From Candidatus Pantoea formicae (GTDB lineage: Bacteria; Pseudomonadota; Gammaproteobacteria; Enterobacterales; Enterobacteriaceae): a DNA stretch of 64,000 nucleotides. A model generated the notes under the pieces. The model was not told the origin of the DNA and did no database searches. It saw only the letters and a list, made by a program, of their open reading frames with translations. The position numbers were made by a program, and so were the translations under genes. The stretch lies in contig NZ_VWXD01000002.1 in assembly GCF_011752625.1 (NCBI RefSeq), positions 372,001 through 436,000 of the forward strand, written 5' to 3'. Of this stretch, positions 9,524 through 18,285 are shown in pieces (position 1 is the first letter of the stretch; every line of letters starts with the position of its first letter).

Positions 9524-9718
9524 ATGACCACCATGAAAAACTGCCTCGACTGTGGTAAATGCTTCCAGGTTGAGCAAAGCAAACCGGCATTTGAGCTGAA
9601 ATCGCTATTGTGCATTTTTAAGCGTTCGCCGTTTGCCTTGCGTCTGATGCTGATTGAAAAGCTGACCGGCAAGCAACTCACAGAGCGTCCTTGCCCCAAT
9701 CTGATCTGGCGCGGCTAA
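9524..9718 (+). CDS. mntS: MntS-like small manganese-homeostasis protein with a Cys-rich extension
   Basis: This 64-residue protein matches the 42-residue E. coli MntS over its centre: here FKRSPFALRLMLIEKL, there FSHSPFKVRLMLLSML. MntS raises intracellular manganese, apparently by hindering the MntP exporter. Position supports the call, because mntS lies divergent to mntR in E. coli too. This version is longer. It has an N-terminal extension with C-x2-C-x2-C (residues 7-13, CLDCGKC) and two further Cys residues. The ATG at 9524 follows GGGAGG by 5 nt, and the ribosome site overlaps the end of the preceding small gene. Confidence 0.75.
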   Translation: MTTMKNCLDCGKCFQVEQSKPAFELKSLLCIFKRSPFALRLMLIEKLTGKQLTERPCPNLIWRG

Positions 9719-9740
9719 ATCCTCCATAGCATTTCTCCTT

Positions 9741-9766
9741 GGATCCGTTTTCCCGACGGATCCTTT
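9741..9766 (+). terminator. Terminator after mntS
   Basis: An 8-bp perfect stem (9741-9748 with 9756-9763) is followed by TTT, 22 bp after the mntS stop. The T run is short. The rest of the gap to 10023 is AT-rich and should contain the promoter of the gluconate dehydrogenase operon, but no site could be assigned. Confidence 0.6.
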
Positions 9767-10023
9767 GCACGATCTCACATTTTGTTACCTTTTTAGTCCC
9801 ACTCTTTCCATTGTTATTGAACTAAAGCCTAATCCTCATTTTTCCTGTGGCTGAATCGGTTCAAGTTTTCCCAACCTCTCTCCTTCAATGACGCTTAAAC
9901 GATTAGGCTGCTAACATTTAGCTTGCAACCGATTGTCACGGCTGATTAATCTCCTCATAACAAAAAATTACATACTTATAACAAAATCAACCCAGGGTGG
10001 GTTTTTCGTAAGGAAGATCAGCA

Positions 10024-10752
10024 ATGTCACAAAAAAAGCCTGAAGAGCAACCGTCGGGCCGGAGACGATTTTTACAAAAATCGCTCTCGCTCATTCCGCT
10101 CGCCGCCGCAGCCAATACCGGTGTGGTTTCTCTCTCCTCCCCCGCAGCCGACAAGCCCCAAGGCGTGTTATCTGACTATGTTCCGGCCTACTTCAACGAT
10201 AAAGAGTGGAAATTTCTGCTCGCTGCACTGGATCGCCTGATCCCCGCTGACGCGAATGGCCCCGGTGCCGTAAGTGAAGGGGTGCAGGTATTTATCGATA
10301 AGCAGATGGAGTTGCCTTACGGCTATGGACGTCTGTGGTATATGCAGGGTCCGTTCGCCGATTCCATTCCAGAAATGGGTTACCAATCCCATCTTGTCCC
10401 ACGCGACACCTATCGCTTAGGCATCGCTTTAGCTGACCAACATTGTCAGCAGCAATTTCAAAAGGATTTTTATCAGCTGGAAACCGCGCAGCAGGAAGAC
10501 GTACTGCGCGCGCTGGAAGCCGACAAACTGCATAACGATGCCATTCACGGCAAGCTGTTTTTCGAGCAACTGCTGGAGAACGCCAAAGAGGGTTATCTCG
10601 CCGATCCGATTCACGGCGGCAACCAAACGCTGGCCTCGTGGAAAATGATTGGTTTTCCCGGTGCACGTGCGGATTTCGTCGATACCGTACAGCAGCCAAA
10701 TAAACCCTACCCTCTTGGCCCAGTCAGCATTTCCAGCAAAAGGAGCGTGTAA
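10024..10752 (+). CDS. Gluconate 2-dehydrogenase subunit 3 (small subunit, Tat-exported)
   Basis: This 242-residue protein has a twin-arginine signal (SGRRRFLQKS near residues 11-20, then a hydrophobic Ala-rich stretch) and the gluconate 2-dehydrogenase subunit 3 domain. The small subunit carries the folded flavoprotein across the inner membrane by the Tat route and stays in the complex. It is first in a three-gene operon and its stop overlaps the next ATG by 1 bp. The enzyme oxidises D-gluconate to 2-keto-D-gluconate in the periplasm and passes electrons to quinone. Related family members act on 2-ketogluconate or other sugar acids and sorbitol, so the substrate is inferred. Confidence 0.9.
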   Translation: MSQKKPEEQPSGRRRFLQKSLSLIPLAAAANTGVVSLSSPAADKPQGVLSDYVPAYFNDKEWKFLLAALDRLIPADANGPGAVSEGVQVFIDKQMELPYGYGRLWYMQGPFADSIPEMGYQSHLVPRDTYRLGIALADQHCQQQFQKDFYQLETAQQEDVLRALEADKLHNDAIHGKLFFEQLLENAKEGYLADPIHGGNQTLASWKMIGFPGARADFVDTVQQPNKPYPLGPVSISSKRSV

Positions 10753-12530
10753 TGGCGGCAGTAAAAAAAGCGCCCGTCGATGTGGTCATCGTCGGGTTCG
10801 GCTGGACCGGTTCGCTCATGGCGATGGAACTGGCCAGTTCTGGTTTGAATATTTTGGCACTGGAGCGCGGCGAAAATCGCGATACCTACCCCGACTTCTC
10901 CTATCCGCGTATTGCCGATGAACTGACTTACGGCATTCGCTTAAAACTGTTCCAAAACGCCTCAAAAGAGACCGTGACGGTTCGCCATACCACGCAGGAA
11001 ACGGCACTTCCCTATCGCCGCTTCGGCTCTTTCCTACCCGGTGATGGCGTAGGCGGCGCTGGAACGCATTGGAATGGACAACTCTGGCGTCCACTGGAAG
11101 CCGATCTGAAAATGCGCAGCACTGTGATTGAGAAGTACGGTGCCGATTTCATTCCAAAGGACATGACGGTACAGGATTATCCGTTCACCTATGCTGAGAT
11201 GGAGCCGTATTTCGACAAGTTCGAAAAAATCTGTGGGGCAGCAGGCCAGATTGGCAATCTCAACGGTGAGAAAGTCGAGGGCGGTAACCCCTTCGAGGCA
11301 CCCCGTAAAAATGGCTATCCGACGAAACCCCTGGAAACCCTTTACGCTGGAGAACTGTTCTCTAAGGCTGCCAAACAGCTGGGTTACCATCCGTTCGAAT
11401 GTCCTGCGGCTAACTGTACCGAAGCCTGGACCAACCCTTACAACGTGCAGCTTGGCGTGTGTAACTACTGTGGTTACTGCGAACGCTTCGGTTGCTTCAA
11501 CTATTCCAAAGGTTCACCGCAAAGCTGCGTCATTCCTGCTCTGAAACCGTTCAGTAACTTTGAGTTGCGCACTCAGGCACACGTGATCCGCGTCAATACC
11601 GATAGCAGCGGCAAAAAAGCCACCAGCGTAACCTACATTGATGCACAAGGCAACGAGGTCGAGCAACCGGCGGATCTGGTGATCCTGAGCGCCTTCCAGC
11701 TGCACAATGTGCGTTTACTGTTGCTGTCTAAAATTGGCAAGCCATACGATCCGCAAACCGGTGATGGCGTAGTGGGCAGGAACTATGCCTATCAAATGAC
11801 CGGCGGCATCAAGCTGTTCTACGACAACGACAACTGGTTCAATCCCTTTGCCGCCACTGGTGCCACCTCCACCGTTATTGATGATTTCAATGCTGAAAAC
11901 TTTGATCACAGCAAAGTCGGTTTTGTCGGCGGTGCCACCATTTCGGCGGCTTTCTCCGGCGGACGTCCAATCCAGCAGATGGGCATCCCTAAAGATGCGC
12001 CGCGCTGGGGTTCCGGTTGGAAACAGGCCATCAAAGATAATTATCTGCACAACATGAATGTCGGCTCGTCCGGTTCGGTGATGCCTTATAAGCAGTGCTA
12101 TCTCGACCTTGATCCTACGTATCGTGATATCTACGGCCAACCACTGTTGCGTATGACGTTCGACTGGCAACAGAACGAGCTGAAGATGACCAACTTCATC
12201 AAAGATAAGGCCGAGGAGATCGTCAAGGTGATGAATCCTAAGCACTATGAAGTGGGCTTTAAAACACTCAACAGCCATTACGATGTCCGCCCTTACCAAT
12301 CAACGCACACCACAGGCGGTGCCGTAATGGGTGACGATCCGCGAACCAGCGTCGTGAACAAGTTCCTGCAAAGCTGGGATGTGCCGAACGTGTTCGTTAC
12401 AGGCGCATGTTGCTTCCCGCAAAACCTGGCGTACAACCCAACCGGGATTGTCTGTGCCACCGCATTATTCGCGGCGGATGCGATTCGCAACCGCTATCTT
12501 GCTAACCCTGGTCCGCTGGTTCAGGCCTGA
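10752..12530 (+). CDS. Gluconate 2-dehydrogenase flavoprotein subunit (GMC oxidoreductase)
   Basis: This 592-residue catalytic subunit belongs to the glucose-methanol-choline oxidoreductase family. The FAD-binding GxGxxG is at the N-terminus (VIVGFGWTGS, about residues 12-21). The GDGVGGAGTHWNG segment also fits FAD contact. The Cys-rich stretch with CNYCGYCERFGC (about residues 237-248) is typical of this membrane dehydrogenase group and may bind an iron-sulfur centre. The C-terminal region has THTTGG and NPTGI motifs of GMC enzymes. It has no signal peptide of its own, which fits co-export with the Tat-carrying small subunit encoded immediately upstream. Confidence 0.93.
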   Translation: MAAVKKAPVDVVIVGFGWTGSLMAMELASSGLNILALERGENRDTYPDFSYPRIADELTYGIRLKLFQNASKETVTVRHTTQETALPYRRFGSFLPGDGVGGAGTHWNGQLWRPLEADLKMRSTVIEKYGADFIPKDMTVQDYPFTYAEMEPYFDKFEKICGAAGQIGNLNGEKVEGGNPFEAPRKNGYPTKPLETLYAGELFSKAAKQLGYHPFECPAANCTEAWTNPYNVQLGVCNYCGYCERFGCFNYSKGSPQSCVIPALKPFSNFELRTQAHVIRVNTDSSGKKATSVTYIDAQGNEVEQPADLVILSAFQLHNVRLLLLSKIGKPYDPQTGDGVVGRNYAYQMTGGIKLFYDNDNWFNPFAATGATSTVIDDFNAENFDHSKVGFVGGATISAAFSGGRPIQQMGIPKDAPRWGSGWKQAIKDNYLHNMNVGSSGSVMPYKQCYLDLDPTYRDIYGQPLLRMTFDWQQNELKMTNFIKDKAEEIVKVMNPKHYEVGFKTLNSHYDVRPYQSTHTTGGAVMGDDPRTSVVNKFLQSWDVPNVFVTGACCFPQNLAYNPTGIVCATALFAADAIRNRYLANPGPLVQA

Positions 12531-12544
12531 TAAGGAGCGTTACA

Positions 12545-13819
12545 GTGAAATTTTCCGCACTCTTTCTCGCTCTGAGCGGCGCGTTGGTCAGCCACGCGGC
12601 ACTGGCCGCCAGCGAAGCCTCGGTTAAACAGGGTGAATATCTGGCAAAAGCAGGCGATTGCGCAGCGTGCCATACCTCAGCTGGCGGGCAGCCTTTTGCC
12701 GGTGGACTCAAAATGAGCACGCCGATTGGCGCCATTTACTCCACCAACATCACGCCAGATAAAACGCACGGCATTGGCGACTACAGCTACGACGACTTCG
12801 TCAAAGCGGTACGTGGCGGTGTGGCGAAAGATGGTCGCTCGCTCTACCCCGCCATGCCGTTCCCGTCCTATGCAAAAATCAGCGACAGTGATATGCACGC
12901 CCTGTATGACTATTTCATGCAAGGCGTTAAACCGGTCAGCCAGGAAAATCGCAAAAGTGACATTCCCTGGCCGCTCAGTATGCGCTGGCCGCTGGCGTTC
13001 TGGCGCTGGACTTTCGCCGATGACAGCGCCTTTGCACCGGTTGCAGGCCAATCGGAACAGTGGCAGCGCGGCGCTTATCTGGTACAGAGCCTTGGTCACT
13101 GCGGGTCTTGTCATACCCCGCGCGGTATTGCTTTCCAGGAGAAAGCCATGGATCAGAGCGGTAAAGGCTATCTGACTGGCGGCACGCTGGAAGGCTGGCA
13201 TGCACCGGATCTGACCGCCAGCCCAGCGGCAGGCTTGGGGAGCTGGTCAGAACAGGATATCGCGACCTTCCTGAAGACCGGCGCGAATAAGCAAGGCGCT
13301 GCGTTTGGTTCCATGACCGATGTCATCGCGCACAGTACCCAGTACCTCAGTGATGAGGATCTGAATGCGATTGCCGTCTATCTGAAGTCTCTTCCTGCAG
13401 CAGATACTTCGGCTGCACCGGCAAGCAGCGATGCCACTGCCCAGGCACTGTTCAAAGGGGATGTCAGTCAACCCGGTGCGCAGGTTTACGTGGATAACTG
13501 TGCTGCCTGTCACCGCACCGATGGTAAAGGTTATACCAGCACCTTCCCAGCGCTGGCGCACAACCCTGCTTTGCTGAGTGAGGATCCGTCATCGGTGATC
13601 AGTGTGATTCTTAAAGGTGGCCAGCGTGCGATCACGCAACAGGCGCCCACCGGATTCACCATGCCTGATTTTGCCTGGCGTCTTGATGACCAACAGGTTG
13701 CTGATGTCGCCAACTTCATCCGTAATGGGTGGGGTAACAAAGCGGCGCCAGTCACGGCTGACCAAGTTAAAAAGATCCGTGCGACCTTGCCGGCTCCGCC
13801 TCCCGCTTCACCGCAATAA
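12545..13819 (+). CDS. Gluconate 2-dehydrogenase cytochrome c subunit (three haems)
   Basis: This 424-residue protein has a Sec signal peptide ending near ALAAS (about residue 22). Three CxxCH haem c sites are CAACH near residue 39, CGSCH near residue 186 and CAACH near residue 319. The triple cytochrome receives electrons from the flavoprotein and delivers them to ubiquinone, as in the membrane dehydrogenases of acetic acid bacteria and Pantoea/Erwinia. It starts 14 bp after the flavoprotein stop, with AAGGAG before its GTG start. Together the three genes replace the gene found between mntS and ompX in E. coli (opgE), pointing to an insertion or exchange here. Confidence 0.92.
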   Translation: MKFSALFLALSGALVSHAALAASEASVKQGEYLAKAGDCAACHTSAGGQPFAGGLKMSTPIGAIYSTNITPDKTHGIGDYSYDDFVKAVRGGVAKDGRSLYPAMPFPSYAKISDSDMHALYDYFMQGVKPVSQENRKSDIPWPLSMRWPLAFWRWTFADDSAFAPVAGQSEQWQRGAYLVQSLGHCGSCHTPRGIAFQEKAMDQSGKGYLTGGTLEGWHAPDLTASPAAGLGSWSEQDIATFLKTGANKQGAAFGSMTDVIAHSTQYLSDEDLNAIAVYLKSLPAADTSAAPASSDATAQALFKGDVSQPGAQVYVDNCAACHRTDGKGYTSTFPALAHNPALLSEDPSSVISVILKGGQRAITQQAPTGFTMPDFAWRLDDQQVADVANFIRNGWGNKAAPVTADQVKKIRATLPAPPPASPQ

Positions 13820-13821
13820 GC

Positions 13822-13850
13822 AAAAAAAAACGGCCCGTAATGGGCCGTTT
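13822..13850. terminator. Bidirectional terminator between the gluconate dehydrogenase operon and ompX
   Basis: A strong G+C-rich stem (about 13828-13836 with 13842-13850) sits between the two convergent stops. A long A run precedes it, which is a T run for transcripts from ompX. A shorter T run follows on the plus strand. Confidence 0.85.
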
Positions 13851-13878
13851 CTTATGCAACTCTGGTCTAAGCAAAAAC

Positions 13879-14391
13879 TTAGAAGCTGTAGCCTACGCCA
13901 GCAATCCAGGTGCCAACGTCTACACTGCGGATACGGCTCTGCTCGTAACCCACATCCAGAGCAACGTTCTGGATTGGGTTGAACTGCATGCCTGCACCGT
14001 AGGAGAAGCCGTAATCGCTGGTGTCAGATTTAGACTGAGCAGCAGCGTCGTTCGCCTGGTATTTGCCGTAACCGATACCGATTACGCCGTAGATGCTTGC
14101 CCAGTCGTTCAGACGGTAAGCAGGACCACCGGTGATACCGTAGTACTGGCCTTTGTTGTAAACGCCAGCATCAGTACGGTCTTTCTCGGTGTAAGTGAAA
14201 GAACCGATCCAACCCAGTGGGTTAGTACCGTCTTCGTAACGGTATTTCAGGTTGAAGCCGTTTGCTTTGTTAGCAACGCCTTGATAATCGCTCTGCGCGT
14301 AACCAGCAGAAACGGTGCTCTGTGCCATGGCTGAACCTGCAGAAACTGCCAGTACACAAGCCAGTGCTGAAAGACATGCAATTTTTTTCAT
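13879..14391 (-). CDS. ompX: Outer membrane protein X
   Basis: This 170-residue precursor matches E. coli OmpX closely. It has a signal peptide (MKKIACLSALAC, cleaved after AMA near residue 23), eight beta strands, conserved SFTYTEK and PAYRLNDWASIYG segments, and a C-terminal aromatic residue for outer membrane insertion. OmpX is a small barrel with protruding strands linked to adhesion and stress. The ATG at 14391 is chosen because it gives the family start, with GAGGT just upstream; a GTG two codons earlier is unlikely. It is convergent with the gluconate dehydrogenase operon and divergent from rhtA, as in E. coli. Confidence 0.97.
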   Translation of the reverse strand: MKKIACLSALACVLAVSAGSAMAQSTVSAGYAQSDYQGVANKANGFNLKYRYEDGTNPLGWIGSFTYTEKDRTDAGVYNKGQYYGITGGPAYRLNDWASIYGVIGIGYGKYQANDAAAQSKSDTSDYGFSYGAGMQFNPIQNVALDVGYEQSRIRSVDVGTWIAGVGYSF

Positions 14392-14769
14392 AACCACCTC
14401 AAATGTGAATATACTTCTCTCCTGACAACGCTAAAAATATAACAAAAAATAGCGAGAAACTCTGCCCGCAATTTGTTGTCTAACAGATTGTTTGGTGTAA
14501 CAGAAAGTTAATGAACTTTCGTATGTCATTCATTTTACTTATAAAAAGCGTCATCTTTCTGCAATATAATTTCGGGCTTAAAATAATACCTTTAAGTAAA
14601 TTCCTAAACTAACCTGACATTTCTTTACTGAAATGGCGCTAAAAGTGACTATTTTGTCGCCTGCCGCTGCGTTTGTTTTGCGTTTCTCTCTGCTCCTTAT
14701 TTGCCTCGGATTCATTTACACTGGCTTTTTGTTGCTTCGCTGTTAATGAATACAAGAATGGATCCCCTC
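14392..14769. other. ompX-rhtA intergenic promoter region
   Basis: This AT-rich gap between two divergent starts must hold both promoters. I could not assign a -10/-35 pair with confidence and see no further gene. The frame opening at 14701 upstream of rhtA has no family match before residue 24. Confidence 0.4.
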
Positions 14770-15678
14770 ATGTCCGCACCTCTGACAACACCCAAAATGG
14801 CTTCGGTGTTATTCCCGATTTCCGTACTTCTGATCGCTATACTCTCGGTGCAAGGCGGCGCCTCGTTGGCAAAATCGCTGTTCCCAACAGTCGGCGCACC
14901 CGGCATCACCGCACTGCGCTTGGGACTCAGCACGCTGATTCTGTGTGTCATCTTTAAGCCGTGGCGCCTGCGCTTCACTCGCGAGCAGCGCAAGCCGCTA
15001 TTGCTGTATGGCTTGGCGCTCGGTTGCATGAATTACCTCTTCTATTTATCTATACGCACCGTGCCTCTCGGCGTCGCCGTCGGCCTGGAGTTCTTAGGCC
15101 CCCTGACTTTGGCTCTGGCAGGTGCGCGTCGCCCACTCGATTTCCTCTGGGTGGTGCTGGCGGCGACCGGGTTATGGTTCTTGCTGCCTATTGGTGATGG
15201 CATCAGCCATATCGATCCACTGGGGGCATTGTTGGCAGTATGTGCGGGTGCCTGCTGGGCGGTCTATATTTTGGCGGGGCAACGGGCAGGTGCGGAGCAT
15301 GGTCCGGCTACCGTTGCGATGGGATCGTTAATTGCGTCCGTAATCTTTGTCCCTCTCGGCCTGACCTTTGCCGCGCCCGGTATCTGGCATTGGGAAATTC
15401 TGCCCCTGGCTTTAGTCATCGCCCTGCTCTCCAGTGCGATTCCCTATTCACTGGAGATGATGGCGCTGACACGTCTGCCAGCCCGCATTTTCGGTACACT
15501 GATGAGCCTTGAACCTGCGATGGCCGCGCTCTCTGGCATGCTTTTCTTGGGAGAGTTGTTGACGTTGAAGCAGTGGGCTGCCTTACTGGCGATTATCGCC
15601 GCTTCTGCCGGATCAACACTGACCATGAAACAAAAGAGCGCAAAAATAAACGAAGTGGATATTACTCCACCTCAATAA
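14770..15678 (+). CDS. rhtA: Threonine/homoserine exporter RhtA (EamA/DMT family)
   Basis: This 302-residue inner membrane protein has ten hydrophobic helices in two EamA repeats. It matches E. coli RhtA, which exports threonine, homoserine and related amino acids. Conserved stretches include VQGGASLAKSLFP, the PLGVAVGLEFLGPL segment and GQRAGAEHGPATVA. The start is uncertain. The ATG at 14770 best fits the E. coli length (295), but its ribosome site is weak, and ATGs at 14746 and 14758 are alternatives. It lies between ompX and dps as in E. coli. A hairpin follows. Confidence 0.93.
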   Translation: MSAPLTTPKMASVLFPISVLLIAILSVQGGASLAKSLFPTVGAPGITALRLGLSTLILCVIFKPWRLRFTREQRKPLLLYGLALGCMNYLFYLSIRTVPLGVAVGLEFLGPLTLALAGARRPLDFLWVVLAATGLWFLLPIGDGISHIDPLGALLAVCAGACWAVYILAGQRAGAEHGPATVAMGSLIASVIFVPLGLTFAAPGIWHWEILPLALVIALLSSAIPYSLEMMALTRLPARIFGTLMSLEPAMAALSGMLFLGELLTLKQWAALLAIIAASAGSTLTMKQKSAKINEVDITPPQ

Positions 15679-15688
15679 ATAAATCTGA

Positions 15689-15714
15689 TTCAGCCTGTTA
15701 TATTGCAGGCTGAA
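15689..15714 (+). terminator. Hairpin after rhtA
   Basis: A perfect 9-bp stem (15689-15697 with 15706-15714) lies 11 bp after the rhtA stop. It is followed by an AT-rich sequence without a clean T run, so it is a weak terminator or an mRNA 3-prime stabiliser. Confidence 0.5.
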
Positions 15715-15915
15715 TAAATAACCATTCTCATTTAATTCCTCCCCTTTACTCGCCTTAGCAATGTTATTATTTTGCAACATCATTGAAAAATAATTAACAC
15801 AAAACCTATCACTCTGATTTATATAAAAATCATGCACACCCTACACATCCCATCTAACGTTAAGATTTATCTATTCCTGTCATTGGTTTAAACAATCCGG
15901 CACAACCAAAAACTG

Positions 15916-15927
15916 CTGCTATACTTA
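15916..15927 (+). promoter_or_regulatory. Likely sigma-S type -10 element of dps
   Basis: TGCTATACTTA has the CTATACT core with upstream TG that favours RpoS holoenzyme, about 45 bp before the dps start. E. coli dps has a stationary-phase RpoS promoter with a similar element. Confidence 0.65.
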
Positions 15928-15972
15928 TTCCCGTGCTTGATTAGGACAACCATCAATTAGAGGACATTAATG

Positions 15973-16476
15973 ATGAGTACCGCAAAACTGGTTAAAACTA
16001 AATCGTCTGATCTCATTTACACCCGTAATGATGTTGCTGATAGCGATAAGAAAGCGACCATCGAGGTGCTCAACCGTCTGGTAGTGGAATTCATCGACCT
16101 GTCACTGATCACTAAACAGGCGCACTGGAACATGCGTGGCGCCAACTTTATCGGTGTACATGAGATGCTGGATGGCTTCCGTACCGCGATTACCGACCAT
16201 CAGGACACCATTGCAGAACGCGTTGTGCAGTTAGGCGGTGTTGCACTGGGTACGACCCAGATCGTCAACGATAAAACACCGTTGAAAAGCTACCCACTTA
16301 ACATCCACACCGTGCAGGATCACTTGAAGGCGTTAGCAGACCGTTATGCGGTAGTGGCTAATGATACGCGTAAAGCGATCAGTGAAGTGAGCGATGAAGA
16401 CTCCGCAGATATTTTCACGGCTGCTTCGCGAGACCTCGATAAATTCCTGTGGTTCATCGAATCCAACATCGAATAA
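15973..16476 (+). CDS. dps: DNA-binding ferritin-like protein Dps
   Basis: This 167-residue protein is nearly identical in layout to E. coli Dps, a 12-subunit ferritin cage that binds DNA and oxidises iron with hydrogen peroxide in starved cells. The ferroxidase segment with H, D and E ligands is intact ([12 protein letters not shown] and [14 protein letters not shown], about residues 48-82). The Lys-rich N-terminus used for DNA binding is present. Two ATG codons are adjacent (15970 and 15973). The second gives the E. coli length and a better 8-nt spacing from AGGA. A likely RpoS promoter precedes it and a strong terminator follows. Confidence 0.97.
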   Translation: MSTAKLVKTKSSDLIYTRNDVADSDKKATIEVLNRLVVEFIDLSLITKQAHWNMRGANFIGVHEMLDGFRTAITDHQDTIAERVVQLGGVALGTTQIVNDKTPLKSYPLNIHTVQDHLKALADRYAVVANDTRKAISEVSDEDSADIFTAASRDLDKFLWFIESNIE

Positions 16477-16482
16477 AGCGAG

Positions 16483-16512
16483 AAAAAAAAGGCGGGTTGT
16501 CCCGCCTTTTTT
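16483..16512 (+). terminator. Terminator after dps
   Basis: A G+C-rich 7-bp stem (16491-16497 with 16501-16507) is flanked by an A run before and a T run after, 6 bp past the dps stop. It may work in both directions. Confidence 0.88.
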
Positions 16513-16590
16513 ATATTTGTAACATTATGGTGCTTTTTTTGACGTCGTTAACAATTTCTTAATCCTGCCTTTCCCTTGCCAATCCCTTGG

Positions 16591-16651
16591 TGCACACTGT
16601 GCCCGCACCACAACAGCACATTGCACCATTTTGGTGAGCGAAAATGGTGCA
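16591..16651 (+). promoter_or_regulatory. Candidate NtrC enhancer sites upstream of glnH
   Basis: Perfect 11-bp inverted arms lie at 16622-16632 and 16641-16651. They contain two overlapping TGCAC-N7-GTGCA-like boxes, at 16622-16638 and 16635-16651. A further TGGTGC / GCACCA pair lies at 16589-16610. These resemble NtrC (GlnG) sites, which in E. coli activate glnHPQ under nitrogen limitation. Confidence 0.65.
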
Positions 16652-16721
16652 AGTCTTTCATTTGATGCAAAATCGGTTCAGCCTGGCCCTGCATCCTGCT
16701 GATTACGATTGAAATGAAAAG

Positions 16722-16738
16722 TTGGCATAGTTTTTTCA
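16722..16738 (+). promoter_or_regulatory. Possible sigma-54 promoter of glnHPQ
   Basis: TTGGCATAG with a T-rich spacer resembles the -24/-12 promoter of E. coli glnH (TTGGCACAG). The -24 GG is clear, but the -12 GC is replaced by TC, so strength is uncertain. It lies about 70 bp downstream of the NtrC-like sites and 55 bp before glnH. Confidence 0.5.
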
Positions 16739-16793
16739 TATGATTAGCCGTACAACGGGCCATTAGGCTTGTAGGGTAATAAGGAAAATAATG

Positions 16794-17540
16794 ATGAAGT
16801 CACTGATTAAAGTCTCCGTGGCCGCGCTGGCGCTGGCCTTCTCGCTTTCTTCCACTGCAGCAGATAAAAAACTGGTTGTCGCCACTGACACCGCCTTCGT
16901 TCCGTTTGAATTCAAACAGGGCAACGATTATGTCGGCTTCGATATCGACCTGTGGGCCGCTATCGCCAAAGAGCTGAAACTGGATTACACCCTGAAGCCA
17001 ATGGATTTCAGCGGTATCATTCCTGCGCTGCAAACTAAAAACGTTGACGTTGCTTTAGCCGGTATCACCATTACCGACGAACGCAAAAAAGCCATCGACT
17101 TCTCTGACGGTTACTACAAAAGTGGCCTGTTAGTGATGGTGCGTGAAAATGAAAACAACATTAAAGGCATCGACGATCTGAACGGCAAAGTGGTTGCGGT
17201 GAAGAGCGGTACCGGTTCTGTTGATTACGCGAAAGCACACATCAAATCTAAAGATCTGCGTCAGTTCCCGAATATCGATAACGCGTACATGGAGTTAGGC
17301 ACCAACCGTGCTGACGCCGTGCTGCACGATACGCCAAACATCCTGTACTTCATCCACACTGCAGGTAAAGGCCGCTTCAAAGCGGTTGGCGAGTCTATCG
17401 AAGCTCAGCAGTATGGTATCGCCTTGCCTAAAGGTAGCGACGACCTGCGTAACAAGATTAATGGCGCGCTGAAAACGCTGCGTGACAACGGTACTTACAA
17501 CACTATTTATAAAAAATGGTTCGGCAGCGAGCCAAAATAA
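16794..17540 (+). CDS. glnH: Glutamine ABC transporter substrate-binding protein
   Basis: This 248-residue periplasmic protein matches E. coli GlnH almost throughout. It has a signal peptide ending at TAA (about residue 22). The mature part starts [17 protein letters not shown], and the ligand-contact segments [17 protein letters not shown] and [15 protein letters not shown] regions are intact. It binds L-glutamine and delivers it to GlnP/GlnQ. Adjacent ATG codons occur at 16791 and 16794. The second gives the E. coli length and 8-nt spacing from AAGGA. The upstream region carries NtrC-like and sigma-54-like sites. Confidence 0.97.
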   Translation: MKSLIKVSVAALALAFSLSSTAADKKLVVATDTAFVPFEFKQGNDYVGFDIDLWAAIAKELKLDYTLKPMDFSGIIPALQTKNVDVALAGITITDERKKAIDFSDGYYKSGLLVMVRENENNIKGIDDLNGKVVAVKSGTGSVDYAKAHIKSKDLRQFPNIDNAYMELGTNRADAVLHDTPNILYFIHTAGKGRFKAVGESIEAQQYGIALPKGSDDLRNKINGALKTLRDNGTYNTIYKKWFGSEPK

Positions 17541-17625
17541 TTCCGGCTTAAGCCGATTTTTCCAGCAGGGAGCTTCGTCTCCCTGCTTTTTACATTTCCA
17601 TTGCAATTGATTCTGGAGTCACACC

Positions 17626-18285
17626 ATGGAGTTTGACTGGAGCGTCATTTGGCCAGCCCTGCCGATTTTGATCGAAGGCGCCAAAATGACCCTGATAATT
17701 TCCGTACTCGGCCTTGTCGGCGGATTGATCATCGGCTTGGTTGCGGGTTTCGCCCGCGCCTACGGTGGTTGGATTACCAATAACCTCGCGTTGGTGTTCA
17801 TCGAGCTGATTCGTGGTACGCCAATTGTGGTACAGGTGATGTTTATTTACTTCGCCCTGCCAATGGCTTTCCCAGACCTGCGAATTGATCCGTTCACCGC
17901 AGCCGTGGTCACCATCATGATTAACTCAGGCGCCTATATCGCGGAAATCACGCGCGGTGCCGTATTGTCCATCAACAAAGGTTTCCGTGAAGCAGGCCTG
18001 GCGCTGGGTCTGTCAAGTCGCGAAACTCTGCGCTATGTCATCATGCCGTTAGCGCTACGTCGTATGCTGCCGCCGCTGGGCAACCAGTGGATTGTCAGCA
18101 TCAAAGATACCTCGCTGTTTATCGTGATTGGTGTGGCAGAACTGACGCGTCAGGGCCAAGAGATCATCGCCGGAAACTTCCGTGCGTTGGAGATCTGGAG
18201 TGCTGTTGCCATCATCTATCTGGTTATTACGCTGGTGTTGAGCTTTGTGCTGCGCCGTATTGAGAAAAGGGTGAAAATCCTGTGA
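17626..18285 (+). CDS. glnP: Glutamine ABC transporter permease
   Basis: This 219-residue inner membrane protein of the HisMQ family forms the homodimeric channel of the glutamine importer. It has about five hydrophobic helices. The ATPase-docking EAA loop ([22 protein letters not shown]) lies near residues 121-141. It starts 85 bp after glnH and its stop overlaps the glnQ start by 4 bp, so glnP and glnQ are coupled. Confidence 0.96.
   Translation: MEFDWSVIWPALPILIEGAKMTLIISVLGLVGGLIIGLVAGFARAYGGWITNNLALVFIELIRGTPIVVQVMFIYFALPMAFPDLRIDPFTAAVVTIMINSGAYIAEITRGAVLSINKGFREAGLALGLSSRETLRYVIMPLALRRMLPPLGNQWIVSIKDTSLFIVIGVAELTRQGQEIIAGNFRALEIWSAVAIIYLVITLVLSFVLRRIEKRVKIL

Noticed and set aside
11715..12299. 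194-codon frame opposite the GMC flavoprotein gene
   Set aside because: It is a shadow of a strongly coding G+C-rich gene in the reverse direction.
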